Shown here: piece after piece, positions 1-10,250 of the stretch | Layout of the letters: each line of letters begins with the position of its first letter | Position numbering within the stretch: position 1 is the stretch's first letter | NCBI GenBank assembly: GCA_001936135.1 | Contig: CP012821.1 | Location: 248,001-312,000, forward strand | Reading direction: 5' to 3' | DNA: 64,000 nucleotides | DNA from: Saccharomycopsis fibuligera x Saccharomycopsis cf. fibuligera | Taxonomy: Eukaryota; Ascomycota; Saccharomycetes; Ascoideales; Saccharomycopsidaceae | Position numbers and translations under genes: made by a program | Notes under the pieces: model-generated | The model's input: the letters and a program-made list of their open reading frames with translations, nothing else | Database searches by the model: none | What the model was told of the DNA's origin: nothing

Positions 1-663
1 CCTCTGCGGCTGTTTGCTTTGAGTTGCCGACAAATTTGTCATCGTTTTTCCCATTTCTATCCCCGGTACTGATTCATTTGGCCCACCAGACTGCTGCTGC
101 TGCTCGCGTTTCAATCTTGGTGGCGATGACTCTACTAAGTTTTCTTTAAACCTGACACTTTTCGTTAATGGGTTCAATTCAGGCAATTCTCGTTTATCAA
201 ATTTGAAATTATCAATGTCAAGCGTTTCAGTTATATTACTATTACCGTGGCTTCCCAGCAATGATATGCTTTCTCTTTCCAAAACCAATTCCATATTAGC
301 TAATAATTTATCATAATTGAATGCTTTGCTATTGAACTCATCAATTAGTTTGTTGATACTGGTGACTGTGACTTTTGAATCGGAAGCATTATTTTTCGTC
401 TTAGCTTCATCATTATTGCTATTATTATTACTTTTCGATCTGGAATTCGAATTATAGTCTTCAATGTAACCTATGATATCGTCTTCCAAACTTGTTAATC
501 TTTTCCGGATTTTATGAAGCACATTTTGTAGATCTTGATTATCACTGGAGGATGGATTAATTTCTAGTACTATTAGCCTTTTGCGTTCTTCTAGAATAGT
601 TTGGGCTTGATCTAAAAGTAAAGAGATTTCGGAGAATTTGAATGCAGATGGTTCTGTTGGCAT
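1..663 (-). CDS. SYN8: Syntaxin-8-like SNARE, N-terminal part (runs off left edge)
   Basis: The frame is open from the ATG at 663 to position 1, giving 221 codons with no stop; the C-terminal part lies outside the window. Syn8 is an endosomal Qc-type SNARE. What I see matches the yeast Syn8 N-terminus in order: an ExxxLLD....LEERKRL helix (residues about 11-30), a PSSSDNQDLQ segment like the yeast P-S-N-D-N-x-x-L segment, a second helix, then K-S-V-R-F-K-E-N near residue 180, matching the K-K-V-R-F-K-N element. A Ser/Asn-rich insert (about residues 75-100) and a Gln run follow family habit in this genome. The SNARE motif and membrane anchor would lie beyond the left edge, so assignment rests on the N-terminal pattern only. 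Confidence 0.72.
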   Translation of the reverse strand, partial: MPTEPSAFKFSEISLLLDQAQTILEERKRLIVLEINPSSSDNQDLQNVLHKIRKRLTSLEDDIIGYIEDYNSNSRSKSNNNSNNDEAKTKNNASDSKVTVTSINKLIDEFNSKAFNYDKLLANMELVLERESISLLGSHGNSNITETLDIDNFKFDKRELPELNPLTKSVRFKENLVESSPPRLKREQQQQSGGPNESVPGIEMGKTMTNLSATQSKQPQR

Positions 664-806
664 GTTTTAAGATTGTGTGTTATGTGTTTGGGTTGGCTTG
701 GATCGGTATTTGTGAATTATTCTATTTATTTTACGAAATGCTGTGGTTTTAGTGATGAATGAATGGATTAGCTTAATTTATCGTGTTGAGCTTAAAGAGC
801 TTAATA

Positions 807-841
<35 letters not shown>

Positions 842-1600
842 AAATAAACAAATTTCAAAGCAGGATTTGTAAGACTTTGGAAAGACAAAGTTAGCCGCTT
901 GACTTTGCTGTGAGTGATGAGATATAGTACTATATACCAGGCCTTGTATATGTCAATATGTCTTCTAAGACTTTACGTCTTTTAATTTTGACGTGATAGG
1001 GAAATGTATTTTATTTTATGCTGAAAACAAAAGCAAATTTCCTTCTATTTAATGTAACCCTTTCAATTTACAAAGCCCAATTTTTGATTTATAGCCACTC
1101 CAGAGTTTCCTCTTAAGTTATAGAAGTAGAGAAAGTTGTACTTGGGCTGTCTAGCTGCACTAAATACAATTCAACATTCTAACGCTTGTGACTCTCTTGT
1201 TTTGCCTCCGTTGTGCTTTAATTCGTAAGTTCCCGTCGTTTCTCTTTTTTTCGATGCTTAGTCCAATGACGCGGTTCTTTGAATCTTAGCATTGGCGGGC
1301 TTTGTGACCATAGAGCTTCAAAATGCACCTTATGAGTATACGAATAGCTTTTATTTTCCAAACCTGTAAGTTTACGAAAGTTCATTCTCGTTAAATTATA
1401 TTTAGTATTTGCTAAAAAACAAGAGCTCCAAGGATGTCAATTTGTGTTATAACGACCCATTATATTACTTAAAAAAACAGAATACGACTATATTATAAAT
1501 ATAATAGAATATACAGGAGTTTTCTGTGTTCATCCATTAAAAAAGTAAAACCGAAAATCTAAAAACAAAACTATAAATCCTTAAAGCAACTTTAAATCAC
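664..1600. other. Intergenic region, SYN8 upstream and CAP gene downstream
   Basis: This 937-base gap separates two minus-strand genes. It holds a run of 32 T at 809-840, about 150 bases upstream of the SYN8 ATG on the coding strand side, the usual place for a nucleosome-depleting poly(dA:dT) tract. The rest is AT-rich. I see no ORF with coding character and no RNA gene. Confidence 0.6.
809..840. repeat. Poly(dT) tract, 32 nt
   Basis: Uninterrupted T run upstream of SYN8. Such tracts recur in nearly every promoter or terminator region of this window. Confidence 0.95.
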
Positions 1601-2698
1601 TCAATTTTGGACATTTTTGCTCCATGTGTTCCCAATAACATTACCAGGTGGATAATATTCACAAACGACATAATAACCAAAATCAGAGTTGCACTTTTTG
1701 TAAGCGCAGCCCAATTGAGTAGTAGAAGCCCAAATAACTTGAGTAAAATGGCCGGTAGCTTCATTGAAGCCTGGGGAACTGTAACTGTATTGAGAGTTCT
1801 CATCGTACCATGCGTCAACAGTGGCTTTACCGGAACTGTATCCAGCACCCAAGTTCTCACCATATGGCCCGCCAGAGTGAGTAAGGGCACCGTTGGATGG
1901 ACAAGAATATTCACTAGCATAATTGGAAGCATATTGGTAAAGTGTTTCATTCCAAGTTAAGGAACCGGCATTGTGGAGAGCTCTTTTGGCATTATGTTCA
2001 GCAAGAATACTTTTTTTGAAAGCTTCAAGGCTGTTGAAATCGTCATCGCTTGAACCTGAGCTGGAATCGGAACTAGAAGAAGCAGATGCGGAGGAAAAAG
2101 TAGAAGTTGAGGAGTAAGCAGCAGAAGAGGAAGAAGGTGCAGAAGAAACAACGCTGGAAGAAAGAGTCCAAGCGTAAGCGGAAGAGCTAGATGGGGTAGC
2201 AGAAGAAGAAGAGACACTCTGAGCAGCAAGGGTAGTTGCAGAAGAGGAAGATGCCTCTGACGATGCTGCAGCAGAAGCGGAAGGAGCTTCCCAAGAAGAG
2301 AAAGATGATGATGGAGCAGCCCATGCTTCAGCAGCAGATAAAGAAGATGGAGCACTAGAAGAACTAGCATCACTGGAGACATCAGCGACGCTGAAAGAAG
2401 AAGAAACTGAAGCAAAAGTAGAAGAAGTAGCAGATTCTGCTGGTGCAGAAGCTGCAGAAGCAGAAGAGCTAGCTGGCTGACCGATGACAGAGGTAATGGT
2501 GTACTGAGAGTAAGCGGTGCCAATGGCCTCAGTGACGGTGGTTTGCGGACCTTTCTTGATTTGATAAGTAACGTCTTGGTCATAAATGACCTGCTTGACT
2601 TGAGAACCCTGGGCTTCGCGTTTGACGTGTCTATGGTAAACAGCTTGACAGCCAGGAGTTAAAGCAAGGCTTGTAGCAATAACGGCAGATAACTTCAT
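1601..2698 (-). CDS. Secreted CAP-superfamily (PRY/SCP-like) protein 1
   Basis: 365 aa. The layout is a signal peptide (about residues 1-19), a Lys-Arg pair at 26-27 followed by Glu-Ala, which looks like a Kex2 site with a Ste13-type EA step, a Ser/Ala-rich linker of about 150 residues, and a C-terminal CAP domain from about residue 232. CAP signatures are visible: AEHNAKR, LTHSGGPYGENLGAG, ATGHFTQVIW and VVCEYYPPGN, with paired cysteines. CAP proteins of this yeast family (S. cerevisiae Pry1/2, Candida Rbe1/Rbt4) are secreted or wall-associated and bind sterols or fatty acids. The Ser-rich part is probably O-mannosylated. It is divergently oriented to a second CAP gene at 6771 and shares its domain order. 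Which orthologue it is cannot be decided here. Confidence 0.9.
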   Translation of the reverse strand: MKLSAVIATSLALTPGCQAVYHRHVKREAQGSQVKQVIYDQDVTYQIKKGPQTTVTEAIGTAYSQYTITSVIGQPASSSASAASAPAESATSSTFASVSSSFSVADVSSDASSSSAPSSLSAAEAWAAPSSSFSSWEAPSASAAASSEASSSSATTLAAQSVSSSSATPSSSSAYAWTLSSSVVSSAPSSSSAAYSSTSTFSSASASSSSDSSSGSSDDDFNSLEAFKKSILAEHNAKRALHNAGSLTWNETLYQYASNYASEYSCPSNGALTHSGGPYGENLGAGYSSGKATVDAWYDENSQYSYSSPGFNEATGHFTQVIWASTTQLGCAYKKCNSDFGYYVVCEYYPPGNVIGNTWSKNVQN

Positions 2699-3126
2699 GA
2701 TGTTTCAAAATCGGGTCTTAGATAGAGTTGAAACCTAAAATTAAAATTGATACTTGAACAGCTTGCAGTGAGATTCGAAACTATAGATATTTGCTAGAAT
2801 AGTAGTAGCTATAGTGTATGGGAAAGGTTGATAATGAACGACTGAAGTTGGATGTGTAACCTTTTGGTGGGTTTAAAGGAGTGACAAAGTTTGGTGAACA
2901 AACTAGAAAACAGCGAAGGTTGGAATAAAAAAGGCCAAAAAACCCCAAAAACCAAGGATCTTCATGGGTTTATATTGACACCTTTCTAGCAGAGACCAAG
3001 CAGTATCTGCCCGCTGACTGGCTGGCAGTGGACAATACAGACGCCGTGAACAAAACGGATGCGCTTCTGTTTATTGTTCAAATTGGTAATCTGCAAGGAG
3101 CTCGACAGCGTGTGCTTCTGCGATAG

Positions 3127-3240
3127 TGCGCATATATATGCGCTATTCCATGCACTCTTATAGTGTGGTTAGGGATGTAAGGGTATTTTTTCCCCTCGAG
3201 GGCGCATGAGGATGCGCTGAGGGCGCGTATGTATGCATCG
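3127..3240. promoter_or_regulatory. Cluster of GCGCAT/ATGCGC palindromic elements
   Basis: A perfect 16-base palindrome GCGCATATATATGCGC lies near 3128-3143. Within 100 bases there is GCGCATGAGGATGCGC (about 3202-3217) and a further GCGC...TATGCAT element. Repeated half-sites in both orientations suggest protein binding sites upstream of the minus-strand CAP gene. The binding factor is unknown. Confidence 0.4.
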
Positions 3241-3949
3241 AAATAAAGAGTCTCAGGTAGGTATTGTTGCGTAACTCGAGTCATAAAACTAAGCATGCTC
3301 AGCAATAAATGTGGCTTGTTGCAAAATAAAATACTATGTTCCACTGGACTTGCTGCTCTGCTTTGTTGTTTTCGCCGTCTGCTGTTGTTTCATTACCTTT
3401 TTGGCAAGCTTGTTCTGTGAAGAGCAAATTCTATAATTCTCGTTAGCGAAAAAGGTGCGCTTTGCAGAGACAGCAAAACGCGAGTGTGAGGCGTGCCTGA
3501 TTTTCCATTATTTGTTAGTTTTCTATTATTTTCCCAATTATTTTTCTTCTTTCTGTTATTATTACATTGTATCGTTTCGCTAGCACGAGGATTTCATTAC
3601 CACTATTACCAAGGAAGCTAAGCCTTCATGTAACCACACAGTTGTTTTTTTTGGCTCATTTTATTTACATTCTCGTTAACACGGTAGCCAGAGTGCTAAG
3701 TATAAGCTATCTCTGCGGTATACGAGACAGAAAAAAAGCCGTTCTGTTTCTAATTAGTGTTTCCACGAGGCAACATGGCAAGCCGGCTGAAAGCTAAAAA
3801 GGCAAAAAATCATAAAACTCAACTACTTAGTTATTACGTTAATGCACATGCAGTAGTATAGGTTAGTCTAGTACAAGTAGGATAATTTCTTCTCAGAGTC
3901 TCCTATTTCAATTTCCGCCATTGTAGAAGATGGGCAATGCCGGATATTT

Positions 3950-4027
3950 TTAGGAGACAAATATTAACAATTTCGATTTGCCGGCACCTTGCTCTCCCAG
4001 AATGGTAATGCGAGTTCTGTGTTTGCG
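3950..4027 (-). pseudogene. Possible relic of a P-loop NTPase (very short)
   Basis: On the minus strand a 25-codon stretch between two stops reads TRIT-I-x-GEQGAGKSKLL, a good match to the GxxxxGKS nucleotide-binding loop preceded by a hydrophobic strand, as in Ras-like GTPases and ABC or AAA proteins. Nothing flanking it continues the fold in any frame I followed. It may be a decayed host gene fragment or a chance match. Confidence 0.2.
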
Positions 4028-4558
4028 TTAATTTTTCTATAATCTACAGATCGGAAGCACCGTCAATCAACGGACAGGAAACTAGTTATTGTTGGCTAAC
4101 TGCTTATCATAATTAAATATTTTTTATGAGATCATAAATGAGATAGTATACAATAATTTCATGGTTATTTCCTTCTGCTACTATTGTACTTAGGACAATA
4201 TACATGAAGAGTAAGGCTTAGGACTACAGAAGATGAGAGCCGTATATGGTGCACACCGATAAAGTGGTGTAAAGGTTTTTTGTTTCTTGATAAAATGAGC
4301 AAATCCTTTGCCTTTAATGTCTTCTGTTTGTGTGTATGTATATTACTCTTCCAAGCCGACGTGAACACCGCCTTGAAGCGATAGCAATTGCACGCTTTGA
4401 AAGATTCTTTACAAATTGAACTCAATCGATGCCCTTCGTATTCAACAGATAGCTTTACCAAAAAAACTAGCTCACAAAATTTGACCTTCAAAAACTGGCT
4501 CCACTTAGGCTTATTTAATTAGTTTATTATATAGAATAAAGAGCTTATTGGTGAAGAG

Positions 4559-4560
<2 letters not shown>

Positions 4561-4603
<43 letters not shown>
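4561..4603. repeat. Poly(dA) 30 nt followed by TAAA repeats
   Basis: Thirty A residues (4561-4590) run directly into about three TAAA units. Confidence 0.95.
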
Positions 4604-4604
<1 letters not shown>

Positions 4605-6207
4605 GACAACGTAAAAAAAAACTAAAATTTTAGAATACGTAAAAGCCTCCTTGTTTATACCAATTAGGCAAAAGGGTCGCTTTTCGCGGAAATGGTAATT
4701 ACGTTAACGCATTGTAATCGTTATTGAGTTTCATAATTTTTTTAAGCCTTGAGATCTTGTAAACTTAAAAATGGTGAACCATTAGTCAACGAACAAAAGA
4801 CTGCACGCTAACAATCTTACGTGTATGGTTAGCTTTAACCTATGTAGGCAATTCATGGTGCGCCCTAGGGTACAAAACATGACCTACAATAACACCAAAA
4901 GTTACAGCAGTAACCTTAGCAGTCCAAAGAACCCGTAGTGGATGGCAGCCGTAACACTTAATTTATTGCGCATTCCTTTGTATATTTGTTTCTTAGCTAA
5001 GTACCATGCCTGTACGGAATATATATAAGAAACTTCGACAAAAAAAGCATTTTGTACTGTGTTACTCGCACAAACAAGACAATATTGAGACAGGCTCTTT
5101 GGGTATTCCGTTGCTACTTTTGTGCAAATTGCCGCAGATAGGGTAAACATCATTGTGAACTAAACGTGTCAATACGAAAGTGTCTACATAAGTTACTATT
5201 TGGTATATGATGGGCAACGGTTGGATGTCACCTTTTTCTTGAAGGCAAAGTTGTCAGGTAAGCTGCTAAGAGTTTACCAGTGCAACAAATGATAGTCACT
5301 GCAATCAATTTATACATGTTAACAATAGTAAGGAAACTATTATTTTTATTGCTTATGTTGTATATTACAAAACTAATTATACACTTTTACTAATAACTGT
5401 CTTTGACTTCCAGTAAAACTGTTTCATTATTGAATGTTTGAAATGGTTTTAATAAAATATGTTTTACAGTTCTATGACCCCGTACGTAAGTTTCCAGTGA
5501 TAATTGCTGTCTCGTTTCTAGACATGAAAGTAGGACTGTAAATTTTGTTGCGATTCTTTTTTTGTTATGTTTGTCAGGTCTTATAAGAAAAATAGAAAAA
5601 TTCGGAAGAGATTTGCCCTATTCTTACATTCAAATTCTTTCAAGCTTTATTATTTGCAGCATCACTACTTCTATGTGTATCTTTATCGAAGACAACCATG
5701 ATTATTACCGACCTACACCATATTGAGTCGGCATATGAATGGCTTTTTATCATTTTCTTATTACATTTACACAACCAGTTATGGACTATAGTCACCTAGT
5801 AACATCCAATCAGTGGAAGTAAAAGTTTGCTCAAGCCAAGTTTGTATGGGGGCAGCAGCCCTACTAGTAGACGAATTGGTTTATTTGATAGTTTATAGAC
5901 CCGCAAATTATGCGGTAACCGCCTTATGTGTATGTGCCCTGCGCACGGCCCGGGAATGAACGATGAGTAAAGGTTACTTTAGCTAGACTCCAATAACCAG
6001 CCCTTACAAATGACACTAAGTAGATTTATGTTAGTAAACAAAAATAGTTACAATTACTGCGTTGAATAATGTTTCACAATGGTTTTTTTTTTATTTTTTT
6101 TATTTCTTTTCTGGAAAAGGAATATAGGTTGTTGATGGTTTTATTCAATTGTCATCACGTAAATAATTGATAGTAACGCTCTTTATCATAAAAGTAATCT
6201 AGGGCCC

Positions 6208-6286
6208 CCATTGTTGGCTTTAGGAGTAATAAGGGACTCAAGAAGCCCAAAACGGCCTCATTTTGTATCGTTTGTGCTAACAATGG
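6208..6286. repeat. Imperfect inverted repeat, 11-bp arms
   Basis: The arms CCATTGTTGGC (6208-6218) and GCTAACAATGG (6276-6286) are inverted copies with one mismatch and enclose about 57 bases. It could be a regulatory palindrome or the ends of a tiny decayed element. No target-site duplication is evident. Confidence 0.35.
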
Positions 6287-6770
6287 CCAATGACAGTTTT
6301 ATATTATAAGCATTTATCAGTATCATCTCGCAAATGTGATTTAGATTGAGGCATTCATGGCGCGCTATGCTGCACGCTAACGTATATCCAAGTGACTGTT
6401 TTCAGTGATAATCTGCGGGTCATTGAACATGCCAACATCAAATCGTCCTCGGCAATAAAAGGCCTATAAATACTCCCACACCAGCCGTATCCTTTCTAGG
6501 AGCCCAAGCTATGAATTTGCAAAAAATTTTCGGGAGTAGTGTTTATTTCATTTTTTGTTTTGTCGTTTGTACTTTGCTCAAAAGGGTTTGAGGTTCATTA
6601 TCCAACTTTAGTCATTCATTATCGTCCACATTCTCATCTTGTATCAACTTCATTCTCTTGCCTTTTAACTTCTAAATTCACTGAAGTGCAGACTAAATTT
6701 TTTTTTATAATTACTTTCTCTCTGTTACAAAAGTTTAAAAAAATTAACGAAGATATTACAATATTGGAAA

Positions 6771-7730
6771 ATGAAATATAGCACAATACTTGCCCTCGCT
6801 ATTGCTCTAGCAGGCATTTCCCCAGCTGTTGCAAATGCCAATGCCAATGCAGTTACCCATGTTGTAGTAGAGACAGATGTTATGGCCAAAAACGTTGACG
6901 TTGAAGCAACAGTTTACGAAGGAGACGAGAGTACTTATGTTTCAGGATCCAGTACAAGTACTGCCGCTCCAGTGGAAGTGACCTCCTATCGATCAACTTT
7001 TGTCACTTCAGCTTCAACTTCTTTACCTGCTACTGCGGAAGCTGCTAATACTCAAATTCAAAGCAAACAGGCCAATGTTGCATCAGTGGACTCAGCCGTT
7101 TCTTCCTCAACAACTACGGTTGCTCCAACCATAACTGGCGCATCTGTTGCAGCGGCTAATACTGCCAATACCGATAGAACTTACGCGAATACTCCATATT
7201 CTTCTACTTCTTCAACCATAGCCACTGCTGCCGCTGCAACTGCTCAAGCACAGGCATCAGCCTCATCAGCCTCAACAAGTGGCCTTAACAAGTTTCAAAA
7301 AACAATGCTTGAAGAACACAATGCCAAGCGTTCACTTCACCAAGGCGTTGGTTCTCTAACCTGGAGCTCCACCCTTGCCGCATATGCCCAACAATATGCC
7401 GACTCCTACTCATGTCCATCGAACGGTCAACTCACGCATTCCGGTGGTTCATACGGGGAGAATCTTGCCTCTGGATACTCCGACAAAGGTACAGTTGATG
7501 CATGGTATGATGAAATTAAACAGTACAGTTACAGTAATCCTGGATTCAGCGAGGCTACAGGACATTTCTCCCAATTGATTTGGAAAGGGAGTAAGCAGTT
7601 GGGATGTGCTTATAAAAAATGTAATAATGAATGGGGCACATATGTGGTTTGTGAGTATTATCCAATGGGGAATATTGTTGTTACTGGTGATACAACATAT
7701 TGGTCATCTAATGTTCCAGCTTTGAAGTGA
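6771..7730 (+). CDS. Secreted CAP-superfamily (PRY/SCP-like) protein 2
   Basis: 319 aa, paralogous to the CAP gene at 1601-2698 and transcribed away from it. It has a signal peptide (about 1-21, ending near ANANA), a Thr/Ser/Ala-rich middle and a CAP domain from about residue 180. CAP signatures are EEHNAKR, LTHSGGSYGENLASG, ATGHFSQLIW, GCAYKKC and VVCEYYPMGN. Apart from the linkers the two proteins match closely, for example DAWYDE..QYSYS.PGF.EATGHF in both. Unlike protein 1 it lacks an obvious Lys-Arg Kex2 site after the signal peptide. The expected role is extracellular lipid (sterol or fatty acid) binding or a wall-associated function, known for the family and not shown by the sequence itself. 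The ATG is preceded by an A-rich context (gaaaatg). Confidence 0.9.
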   Translation: MKYSTILALAIALAGISPAVANANANAVTHVVVETDVMAKNVDVEATVYEGDESTYVSGSSTSTAAPVEVTSYRSTFVTSASTSLPATAEAANTQIQSKQANVASVDSAVSSSTTTVAPTITGASVAAANTANTDRTYANTPYSSTSSTIATAAAATAQAQASASSASTSGLNKFQKTMLEEHNAKRSLHQGVGSLTWSSTLAAYAQQYADSYSCPSNGQLTHSGGSYGENLASGYSDKGTVDAWYDEIKQYSYSNPGFSEATGHFSQLIWKGSKQLGCAYKKCNNEWGTYVVCEYYPMGNIVVTGDTTYWSSNVPALK

Positions 7731-8702
7731 GTTGGTAATGAAAACTGTTGAAATGAAGTCCTCGAGTATCCATTTTAAATCTGTTTTATCCTAACACTTG
7801 TTTATTGTTTGCTAGTTTTTCTTTCTAATCTGCATTTATTCTTGCTTATTCATCATTATTGTTTAGACAAAGTTGCTTATCATTATGTTATCTAATGGTT
7901 TTTTAATCTTCCATTTAACAACCAAATTGACTTGCAATTTATTTGAGGTTTTAGTAAAGTTGCACAAAGATCTTCTTAAAAACAGCAATTTTTTTTTTTT
8001 TTTTTTTTTTTTTACAATTTTCACCTTTTTAATTCTGATAGTTGAATCTTTCACTTTAGAACCAAAAAAAGAGAATCTATGTTCACAGATGTATCCTTTA
8101 CATTAGCTTTGAAAGTTCTTTTCCACTTTTTTTTCTTCGTGTACCATACTTGAATATACTTTGCCGTATTATAACCAAATAGTTTGTAGCTTTTGTTAAG
8201 TACACTAAGGTTTTTACATGTTTTTACTTTTTCTTTTCTTCTTTTTTCTTTTTGAGTTCTTTACAATATATCTAGATTGCTCTCGCTTTTTTAATATGCG
8301 ACTTTAACAAATAAGACACGTTTGGTGTATAAATTAAAACGGAACGCGTCAACGTGTCTGGAATGTTTTCAAAAAAAAGTACTGTTATATATAATTCCAT
8401 AGCATTTATAAAAATAAACACAATTCAGTAATCAAAAAGAAGAGAAAACCAACCAAAAAATAATATCTTTAAAAGTGATAAATAAACTAAAAAACCAAAA
8501 ATCAAAGCAAATAGACTCTATGATCAATATTTTTAGCCAACATAAAGAACTCCAAACCTATGTATATAAAAATAAAACTAAAAGTGCACCCGTAAATAAA
8601 TAAATAAATAAATATAATCAATAAATGGCTTGGTAGCAGTATAGTAGAATAAAACATAGGGTAGAAAATAAAAAATCGAGTCACATAGCCAATTATAAAA
8701 AT
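7731..8702. other. Convergent intergenic region CAP2/LAP3
   Basis: 972 bases between two 3' ends. It is AT-rich, with a T25 run at 7989-8013 and AAAT tetranucleotide repeats near 8593-8613. No coding ORF is supported; the A/T-rich frames there are low-complexity artefacts. It is probably two overlapping 3' UTRs and terminators. Confidence 0.55.
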
Positions 8703-10250
8703 TCAAGCCAATGAACCCATTGGATCCCACAATGGAAAAGTTTTAAAGACTTCACCTTTGGCAATTTGAGCAACTTCTTTTGTAGTATAGCTCAAATCAG
8801 TAACTGCTTGGAAAACATATTCATTGAACCAACTATCAGTCATTACCAAAAACCCATCTTTACCAGAATCTGGGCCCCATGAATTCTCCACTCTCCATCT
8901 AACCGGCTTACCGTCCTCCAAATGGACCCCAGTAATCACCATTGCATGTGTCATTTGTGAAGTATGTGTTTTCAATCTCTCAGTTTTGTTGAGCTTCAAA
9001 GTGATATCAAACCCAAGCTCGTAGTCATAATTGTCTAAATCAAGAATACCTTCTTTGCCCAGAAAGTATTTTCCGACATCAGAACCAAAGAAAACAGGCT
9101 GATTGTTTTTTAAGTTTTTTATAATAACTTCTTTAAGATGATCAATTGGAACATTGACGTAAAGCACTGGTTCAGAACCAACAATGTTATTCAATTTGTC
9201 CACCGAATAAAGCTTATAGTATTCGTTTCTTGGGTCATGAATCAAAGAGACAAATTGGTCCAAGTTAAAACCAACAAATTTTTTGAAAAACTCCACCGGA
9301 GTGACTTCTAATTTGTGAAAGTTTTCAAACTTGTCAACGAACTCCCAACTGAATTTCTCATCAGCCTTTGGTGGCACTCCCAAAGTTAAAGTCAAAATCT
9401 TATAAACTTCTTTTAAGTATTTTTCTTTCAATTCCGAAAGTTGATCCTTTGAAGTTCTTGAATCATTGACTAATTCTCTAAGTTTCAAAGCATCTTGTTT
9501 TAATTTGTTGACCAAGACCAAATTCAAAGTACCACTGCTAGTAGCAGAATAAGCATCTGGATATACTGAACTAGGCACCACACCGTATTTCTTGATCAAG
9601 TTAACCACCATGGTCCACTGACCACCATCACTGATTGGGTCTGCAAACAATGTAGAAACCACTCTGGCGTCTAAATCTTGATCAGCAGTATCAATGATAT
9701 TAGTCAAGAACTGGTTGGATTTCTCTAACTTGTCATAAAAAAACAAGTATTGTTGGGATAATTGGAAATTTTCAATATTGAATTTTTTTTGCACTGGAAC
9801 TCTAAACACATTAGTTGAAGCAAATAACCAACATCTACCGGAACTTTTTTGGTTAGTCACCGGCGAACCTTCATTATCAACTTTTAAATTGAAAATGTTT
9901 TCATTATCCCTTATATTACTAGATCTCTTGGTCAACAAGTTGTTGATTTCATTCTTGGTGAATGCATTAAGGGCAAAGATGTTTTTAGGAACGGATAAAA
10001 TGTCGCTTTCCCAAGCATTAATATTTTCAGCGACAAGCGGGTTAGGTAAATTTCTAAAAGTCAGAGGCCCTTGATTTCTGGCCTTTTGGTCAAGCGATAA
10101 ATGTGTGTGCAATCTGTCAACGAGCGCATCTTGCTGCTTGTAATATTCCTTCTCGCTGTCAGCACCGCTGGCGTTGGTGGCGATTGATCTTGGTCTGGCG
10201 ATACTGGCACTGTACGAGGTGCTGGAGGAGGTGGAGACGTTATTACCCAT
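8703..10250 (-). CDS. LAP3: Cysteine aminopeptidase / bleomycin hydrolase
   Basis: 515 aa, papain-fold (C1B) peptidase forming a hexameric, proteasome-like chamber in the cytosol. It trims peptides and inactivates bleomycin and homocysteine thiolactone. The catalytic triad is visible: Cys140 in NQKSSGRCWLFA, His435 in MTHAMVITG and Asn456 in VENSWG. Other family blocks, such as SQQYLFFYDKLEKSN and DGGQWTMVVNLIKKYG, match yeast Lap3. Two features are odd. The protein begins MGNNVS, a fair N-myristoylation signal (Gly2, Ser6), followed by a roughly 60-residue extension. It also ends DPMGSLA, whereas the yeast precursor ends DPMGALAK and loses the terminal Lys by self-processing; here the mature-type end is encoded directly. 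Convergent with the CAP2 gene. Confidence 0.95.
   Translation of the reverse strand: MGNNVSTSSSTSYSASIARPRSIATNASGADSEKEYYKQQDALVDRLHTHLSLDQKARNQGPLTFRNLPNPLVAENINAWESDILSVPKNIFALNAFTKNEINNLLTKRSSNIRDNENIFNLKVDNEGSPVTNQKSSGRCWLFASTNVFRVPVQKKFNIENFQLSQQYLFFYDKLEKSNQFLTNIIDTADQDLDARVVSTLFADPISDGGQWTMVVNLIKKYGVVPSSVYPDAYSATSSGTLNLVLVNKLKQDALKLRELVNDSRTSKDQLSELKEKYLKEVYKILTLTLGVPPKADEKFSWEFVDKFENFHKLEVTPVEFFKKFVGFNLDQFVSLIHDPRNEYYKLYSVDKLNNIVGSEPVLYVNVPIDHLKEVIIKNLKNNQPVFFGSDVGKYFLGKEGILDLDNYDYELGFDITLKLNKTERLKTHTSQMTHAMVITGVHLEDGKPVRWRVENSWGPDSGKDGFLVMTDSWFNEYVFQAVTDLSYTTKEVAQIAKGEVFKTFPLWDPMGSLA

Larger units (their letters stand above)
2699..6770. other. 4.07-kb divergent intergenic region between two CAP genes
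   Basis: No intact gene is visible. The ORFs here are short, lack domain character and are broken by stops in other frames. It contains palindromic GCGCAT...ATGCGC elements at 3127-3240, an A30 tract at 4561-4590, an inverted repeat at 6208-6286, and a short minus-strand segment at 3950-4027 that reads like a P-loop. A TATA-like element (cctataaata, about 6462-6473) sits 300 bases before the downstream CAP ATG. The length suggests an extended two-way regulatory region, as is common for regulated cell-surface genes in Candida relatives; that reading is inference. Confidence 0.55.

Noticed and set aside
1957-2583. Leucine-rich 208-codon minus-strand ORF inside CAP gene 1
   Set aside because: It is the shifted-frame reading of the Ser-rich linker of the CAP protein; the real frame has signal peptide and CAP domain.
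5640-5760. Plus-strand frame reading FIEDNHDYYRPTP, slightly like a small-GTPase switch I
   Set aside because: Too short, interrupted, on the opposite strand from the P-loop-like piece at 3950-4027, and the resemblance is loose.
6208-6286. Miniature transposon (MITE) from the inverted repeat
   Set aside because: Arms are only 11 bp with a mismatch, no target-site duplication and no second copy seen in the window; listed only as an inverted repeat.
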